DNA of 17,103 nucleotides from Candidatus Zixiibacteriota bacterium (GTDB lineage: Bacteria; Zixibacteria; MSB-5A5; JAUVRN01). Location: NCBI GenBank assembly GCA_030597645.1, contig JAUVRN010000008.1, positions 1-17,103 of the forward strand, written 5' to 3'. Below are positions 13,242-17,103 of this stretch, piece by piece; the stretch's first letter is position 1, and the number at the start of each line of letters is the position of its first letter. Position numbers and translations under genes: made by a program. The notes beneath the pieces were generated by a model. The model made no database searches. It was not told the DNA's origin and saw only the letters and a program-made list of their open reading frames with translations.

Positions 13242-14402
13242 ATGACGCCGTCCACGTCGATGTCTGGCCCTATGAACGATTCCCACGAAATCGCCGCCGA
13301 CGCCCTCTCTCTGGAGATGGAAGCCGATTCGGCCGTCGTACTCGTGGACATCCGCGAGGCGCTGGAGCGACTGGCCGGCCACATAGAGCCGTCCTTTCAC
13401 ATTCCGACGGACAACCTGACCGAAGGTGTCCGCAGCGAGTTTCCGGATGACCGGACCTCACTTGTGCTGTACTGCGCCCGCGGCATCCGATCCCGGGAGG
13501 CCGCGCGGACGCTGCACCATGAGGGCTACAGGCGGGTTCGCTTTCTGGCCGGGGGAATCGAGGCCTGGTATGCGGCCGGCCATCCGATGCAGTCCGATGC
13601 GGCCACAAGGGGGCGCGAGTGGGCGCCCCGATATGCCCGCCAGCTTCGGATTCCGGAAGTCGGGCCGGAGGGTCAAAAGAAGCTCCTCGACGCCAGTGTC
13701 CTCATACTGGGCGCCGGCGGGCTGGGCGCACCTGCAGCGTATTACCTGACCGCCGCCGGGGTGGGGACCCTGGGCCTGGTCGACTCCGACCGCGTGGACG
13801 AGTCGAATCTGCACCGGCAGATCCTCTATCGAACGTCGGACGTGGGGACGCCCAAGGTCTTTACAGCACAGGCCACCCTGCAGGCACTCAATCCGGATGT
13901 GCGCGTTGTGCCGTTCCATGAACGTTTCACCCGCGACAACGCCGAACGGATCGCCCGCGACTTCGATATCATCCTGGACGGCACGGACAACTTTGCCGCC
14001 CGTTACCTGGTCAACGACATCTGCATCAAACTGAACAAGCCCAACGTGCACGGCTCCATCCACCGGTTCGAGGGTCAGGTTGCCGTGTTCTGCCACGGCG
14101 ATGGGCCCTGCTACCGCTGCCTCTATCCCGAACCGCCGCCGGCCGGCTGTGTACCGTCGTGTGCCGAAGCGGGCGTCCTGGGGCTTCTTCCCGGCGTGAT
14201 CGGCTCGCTGCAGGCCAGCGAAGCGGCAAAACTGATTCTCGGTATAGGCGAGATCCTGTCCGGGCGTCTCCTGCGCTTCGACGCGCTCAGCGCCACCTTT
14301 GAATCCTTCACTGTGGCGAGACGTCCGGAGTGCGACTGGTGCGATCCCGACACCCCGTTTCCAGGCCTCGTGGACTACCAGGAGCTGTGCGGTGACGCGT
14401 AG
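13242..14402 (+). CDS. Rhodanese-ThiF/MoeB fusion, sulfur-carrier adenylyltransferase
   Basis: The frame gives 386 residues from ATG 13242 or 376 from ATG 13272; neither has a strong ribosome site. The N-terminal rhodanese domain (about 25-115) has active-site Cys78 in YCARGIRS. The E1-like domain follows, with the ARQLRIPEVG entry motif, the GAGGLG nucleotide loop at 157-162, DSDRVDESNLHRQ, a catalytic-type Cys307 (SCAEAGVLG), and zinc pairs Cys290/Cys293 (CYRC) and Cys364/Cys367 (CDWC). Such enzymes adenylate the C-terminal Gly-Gly of a sulfur carrier (MoaD, ThiS or similar) and load sulfur on it. In MoeZ/MOCS3 the rhodanese follows the E1 part; here it precedes it. No carrier gene is nearby, so pathway (molybdopterin, thiamine or cysteine) is open. 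It appears monocistronic. Confidence 0.93.
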   Translation: MTPSTSMSGPMNDSHEIAADALSLEMEADSAVVLVDIREALERLAGHIEPSFHIPTDNLTEGVRSEFPDDRTSLVLYCARGIRSREAARTLHHEGYRRVRFLAGGIEAWYAAGHPMQSDAATRGREWAPRYARQLRIPEVGPEGQKKLLDASVLILGAGGLGAPAAYYLTAAGVGTLGLVDSDRVDESNLHRQILYRTSDVGTPKVFTAQATLQALNPDVRVVPFHERFTRDNAERIARDFDIILDGTDNFAARYLVNDICIKLNKPNVHGSIHRFEGQVAVFCHGDGPCYRCLYPEPPPAGCVPSCAEAGVLGLLPGVIGSLQASEAAKLILGIGEILSGRLLRFDALSATFESFTVARRPECDWCDPDTPFPGLVDYQELCGDA

Positions 14403-14493
14403 AACCCTGAGTCAGAAGTGTATTGACTATTTCGCCGGGGCCCGGTCCCGGCTTCGGCCCGGGTGTCGCTGGCTCGCCGGCGCTCGCCGGCCG

Positions 14494-14522
14494 TTGCTCC
14501 TTCTCGCGGCACCTCCTATACT
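14494..14522 (+). promoter_or_regulatory. Possible promoter before the acetyltransferase cluster
   Basis: TATACT (14517-14522, 5 of 6) has TTGCTC (14494-14499, 3 of 6) 17 bp upstream. It lies 25 bp before the acetyltransferase ATG. The 144-bp gap from 14403 is otherwise GC-rich with several GGC/GCC hairpins and no clear terminator. Confidence 0.45.
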
Positions 14523-14546
14523 ACGGGGGCTTTTGGAGATGCAAAT

Positions 14547-15479
14547 ATGAAGAGAACCCTGACGCTGCGAATGGCACCAGCGGTTGCCGACGACCTGGAG
14601 CGGCTGGCGGAAATCCAGCAGGCGTCATGCACGAGGCTGGGTGATCCCATCAGCCTCACCAGCCACGACCTCGCCGCCATGCAGTCGTGGACACGCATCG
14701 GTCCGGACGGCGTGCATGTCATCCGCGACGACGATGCCACGGTCGGTCTGTTGCGTTATGCCCGGTTCCTGGATGCCTCGACACCGTCAGTTCTGGCCAT
14801 CGTGACGGTGGATCCCGAGCGCCGGGACAGCGGTATCGCCGACTGGACGTACGAACAGATTCTCGAGCGCGCGCGCTCCGACGGCGCCGCCGCTCTCGAT
14901 ACGGTGGTGGACAGTCGCGACATGGACACACGCGACTTTCTCAAGCACAGAGATTTCGAACAACTGGTATCGGTGTGGACCATGGAAGCCGATCCCGATT
15001 TTGCGCCGGCCGAGGCGCCGCAACCATCCTCCGGCTTTCATCTGCGAGTGTACCGGATAGGTGAAGATGCTGCACTCCTGACCGATCTGTACAATCGCAC
15101 CTTCGATCAACACGTGACATTCGCTCCCAGCACCGTCGAAGAGACGCGCAGCATCGAAACCACGCCGGGATTCGATCCCGACCTGACCACGCTGCTCGAG
15201 ACGGACGGGGGCGAGGCCGTCGCTTACGCGCGCACCACGCTGCGGGCGGATCCCAATGACGCGTGGATCGACATGCTGGGCGTGATTCCGGAATACCAGG
15301 GTCGCGGTCTGGGGCGTTACATGCTGCTGGACTGCATGTACCGGCTGGCACAGGCGCGCCCGCGTGCCATCCGGCTGTCGGTAGAGGGCATCAACGACCG
15401 GGCCACCGCGCTGTACGACTCGGAGGGTTTCATGAAGATCCGTACGCGTATCTGCTACCGCAAGTCACTGACCGGTTGA
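14547..15479 (+). CDS. Double-GNAT acetyltransferase (MshD-like layout)
   Basis: The ATG at 14547 has GGAG 8 nt upstream and gives MKRTLTLRMAPAVADDLERLAEI; the longer frame from 14463 runs through a promoter-like region and is rejected. The 310 residues form two GNAT halves. The first (about 10-150: LAIVTVDPERRDSGIAD) has a degenerate acetyl-CoA loop. The second (about 165-305) has the intact motif VIPEYQGRGLGRYML with Gln251, and the end motif ALYDSEGFMKIRTRICY. Mycothiol synthase and similar proteins share this layout, with one active half. The acceptor is unknown. It begins a close-packed run with the YigZ-type, PfkB and PAP2 genes; the next gene starts 3 nt after its stop. Confidence 0.88.
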   Translation: MKRTLTLRMAPAVADDLERLAEIQQASCTRLGDPISLTSHDLAAMQSWTRIGPDGVHVIRDDDATVGLLRYARFLDASTPSVLAIVTVDPERRDSGIADWTYEQILERARSDGAAALDTVVDSRDMDTRDFLKHRDFEQLVSVWTMEADPDFAPAEAPQPSSGFHLRVYRIGEDAALLTDLYNRTFDQHVTFAPSTVEETRSIETTPGFDPDLTTLLETDGGEAVAYARTTLRADPNDAWIDMLGVIPEYQGRGLGRYMLLDCMYRLAQARPRAIRLSVEGINDRATALYDSEGFMKIRTRICYRKSLTG

Positions 15480-15482
15480 ACG

Positions 15483-16094
15483 GTGAACCGCGATCCCGAT
15501 CGCTATCTCGTGCCGGCACGGGATGGGCGGTGTCAGCACAGCGAGAAACGATCCCGTTTCATTGCGGTCGCGACGCACACGTCCACCGAAGAGGATGCGC
15601 AGGCACTGCTGCAGCGAGAACGCAGGGCGTACCATGATGCCGCACATCACTGCTTTGCATGGCACATCGGTGATTCCGAACGTACGCACGACGACGGCGA
15701 ACCGGCCGGTACGGCCGGACGGCCGATTCTTGACGGTATTCACGGCGCCGGCCTGCACGAGGTCACCGTCGTGGTGACACGCTATTTCGGGGGTGTCAAA
15801 CTGGGGACGGGTGGACTGGCCCGGGCCTATGGCGAAACCGCGCGTGTGGCCCTGGCGGAAGCCGGGGTGCAGGAACGCTTTCGCACCGGGCGTGTGATCG
15901 TGTCGTTCGAACACGGCGATACGTCCGCGGTGCATCACGTCGCCGGCCGGCATGGGGCCCGCCAGACCGGCGCGGCCTATGGCGATCGCGTCGCGCTGCA
16001 GTTCGAACTCAACGCGTCCCGGGTGGCGGCCTTTCGTACGGCGGTCATCGAAGCGACGCACGGACGGGCGGAGGTTCATGACGCGGAGATATGA
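15483..16094 (+). CDS. YigZ/IMPACT family protein
   Basis: The GTG at 15483 gives 203 residues, the normal length. KRSRFIAVATH opens the conserved UPF0029/IMPACT domain. HDDGEPAGTAGRPIL and VVVTRYFGGVKLGTGGLARAYG are its two signature stretches. The C-terminal half (FEHGDTSAVHHVAG onward) is the EF-G-like fold typical of YigZ. The bacterial function is not settled; the fold and homology to eukaryotic IMPACT hint at a role near translation or nucleic acid binding. It follows the acetyltransferase by 3 nt and overlaps the kinase gene by 17 bp. Confidence 0.93.
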   Translation: MNRDPDRYLVPARDGRCQHSEKRSRFIAVATHTSTEEDAQALLQRERRAYHDAAHHCFAWHIGDSERTHDDGEPAGTAGRPILDGIHGAGLHEVTVVVTRYFGGVKLGTGGLARAYGETARVALAEAGVQERFRTGRVIVSFEHGDTSAVHHVAGRHGARQTGAAYGDRVALQFELNASRVAAFRTAVIEATHGRAEVHDAEI

Positions 16095-16998
16095 CGTCGT
16101 CGGCATCGGCCTGGCCGTGTACGACACCACGCTCCTGGTCGACACCTACCCGGAGCCCAACACCAAGGTGGATGCGACGGCCGTGTGGCACGGCGGCGGC
16201 GGTCCCGTACCCAACGCGCTGGCGGCGCTCTCCCGCTGGGGTGTACGAACGGCCTACGTGGGTCGGGTCGGCGACGACATCTGGGGTCGTGCCCTGCGCG
16301 ACAAATTCGTGGCGGCCGGTGTGGACGTGTCACATCTGGAATTTGACCCTCATCTGCCCACGCCTACCGCATCGCTGTGGGTCGACCGGCAGACCGGCGA
16401 ACGGACCGCGGTGCTGGGCAGCAGCCACTATTCTGCGCCCCGCAACGTACCGGCCAACCTGATCGAGAATGCCGGGGCTCTACACATCGACGGACGAGAT
16501 GCGGAGGTCTGCATCGAAGCGGCCCGGCGGGCCCGCAATTCAGGCGTGGCCGTCTCGCTGGACGTCGGCTCACCCCGGGGCGGCGTGCTGCCCGTCCTTC
16601 CGCTGGTTTCGCATCTGGTTGTCGCCGACCGGTTCGCGGCGTTCGCGAGCCGGGCCGCGGATCCGGCGACCATGCTGGAACGTCTCTGGCGTGACACGTT
16701 CGAGGCGTTGGTGATCACCCACGGGGAAGAGGGTGCCCATGGGCGTTCGCGGCGGGAAGTGGAAGTCCGCTGCGGGATCTACGAAGTGGACGTCGTGGAT
16801 ACCACCGGCGCGGGCGACGTGTACCACGCCGGCTATCTCTACGGTGTGCTCAACGGCTGGTTCCTGGAACGCCGCATGCGGTTTGCGGCCGCGGCCGCGG
16901 CACTGGCCATCACGGCGCTCGGGGCACGCGGGTTTCTGCCACCCCTGGACGAGGTAGAATCGCTGGTGCGCACCGCCATCCCTGTCGGCGGACGATAG
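16078..16998 (+). CDS. PfkB-family carbohydrate/nucleoside kinase
   Basis: The ATG at 16078 gives MTRRYDVVGIGLAVYDTTLLV with a GGAGG site 3 nt upstream (spacing is short); the longer frame from 15952 lies inside the YigZ-type gene and is not used. The 306-residue product has the PfkB N-terminal signature GGGGPVPNALAALSRWG and YVGRVGDDIWG. The C-terminal DTTGAGDVYHAGYLYG contains catalytic base Asp247 and the anion hole. These enzymes phosphorylate sugars or nucleosides with ATP in the cytoplasm. VDATAVWHGGGGP and LPTPTASLWVD suggest the ribokinase / ketohexokinase-like side of the family, but the substrate is not determined. Confidence 0.92.
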   Translation: MTRRYDVVGIGLAVYDTTLLVDTYPEPNTKVDATAVWHGGGGPVPNALAALSRWGVRTAYVGRVGDDIWGRALRDKFVAAGVDVSHLEFDPHLPTPTASLWVDRQTGERTAVLGSSHYSAPRNVPANLIENAGALHIDGRDAEVCIEAARRARNSGVAVSLDVGSPRGGVLPVLPLVSHLVVADRFAAFASRAADPATMLERLWRDTFEALVITHGEEGAHGRSRREVEVRCGIYEVDVVDTTGAGDVYHAGYLYGVLNGWFLERRMRFAAAAAALAITALGARGFLPPLDEVESLVRTAIPVGGR

Positions 16999-16999
16999 C

Positions 17000-17103
17000 A
17001 TGCTCGACCTGGTGGTGCGCCTGGACACGGCGCTTTTCGTGTTCTTCAACCAGATCCTAGCCAACCCGTTCTTTGATGTGCTGATGCCGCTGGTCACCAA
17101 CGG
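17000..17103 (+). CDS. Probable PAP2-superfamily phosphatase (N-terminal fragment)
   Basis: The ATG at 17000 starts one base after the kinase stop; only 34 residues are inside the window. MLDLVVRLDTALFVFFNQILANPFFDVLMPLVTN matches the usual opening of PAP2/undecaprenyl-diphosphatase-type membrane proteins (LD..LF.F.N....NPF.D..M...T). The catalytic motifs lie beyond the edge, so the call rests on this opening pattern alone. It would act on lipid phosphates at the membrane. Confidence 0.6.
   Translation, partial: MLDLVVRLDTALFVFFNQILANPFFDVLMPLVTN

Noticed and set aside
15952..16077. N-terminal extension of the PfkB kinase
   Set aside because: It lies wholly within the YigZ-type gene, is Arg/Ser-rich and unlike the family, and the ATG at 16078 has a ribosome site and a normal PfkB beginning.

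Overview
The window is GC-rich, gene-dense bacterial chromosome with a Gram-negative envelope: it carries a TonB-dependent receptor and a small outer-membrane beta-barrel. A secreted protein ends in a type I dockerin of the kind common in FCB-group candidate phyla. This fits a Zixibacteria-like or neighbouring lineage (Latescibacterota, Eisenbacteria or KSB1-type). That placement is inference from style, not a phylogeny.

Region 1 (1-1510, minus strand) has the N-terminal two thirds of a LysN-like PLP aminotransferase, a 266-bp gap with a hairpin and a palindrome, and a secreted beta-barrel protein. Region 2 (1612-4149, minus strand) is an apparent SOS operon, lexA - DUF6504-like gene - dinB. 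Upstream lies a sigma70-like promoter whose 17-bp spacer holds a CTG-N10-CAG box, followed by a long self-complementary leader. A 24-bp tandem repeat array overlaps the end of the DUF6504-like gene and fills the junction with dinB.

Region 3 (4150-5382) is about 570 bp of probably non-coding DNA rich in hairpins and imperfect duplications, then a Phd/YefM-ParE/RelE toxin-antitoxin pair. The toxin reading frame lacks a canonical start at the expected place.

Region 4 (5396-10200, plus strand) is the most interesting part. A clear cobalamin riboswitch precedes a TonB-dependent receptor (BtuB-like), a secreted seven-bladed beta-propeller with a C-terminal dockerin, and a stand-alone homocysteine S-methyltransferase. 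I read this as a B12-responsive unit combining corrinoid capture, outer-membrane import and methionine synthesis. The propeller resembles in position and fold the corrinoid-binding BtuG of Bacteroides, but carries a dockerin instead of a lipid anchor. The receptor's signal peptide is expanded by a 12-bp minisatellite encoding R-x-A-L repeats.

Region 5 (10184-13034, minus strand) has an OsmC-family protein with an upstream palindrome, then a tightly overlapping histidine kinase - OmpR-type regulator - FmdB zinc-ribbon operon. Region 6 (13168-17103, plus strand) has a rhodanese-ThiF/MoeB fusion behind a good promoter, then a close-packed run of a double-GNAT acetyltransferase, a YigZ/IMPACT protein, a PfkB sugar kinase and the start of a probable PAP2 phosphatase. 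No tRNA, rRNA, CRISPR array, transposase or phage gene was found.
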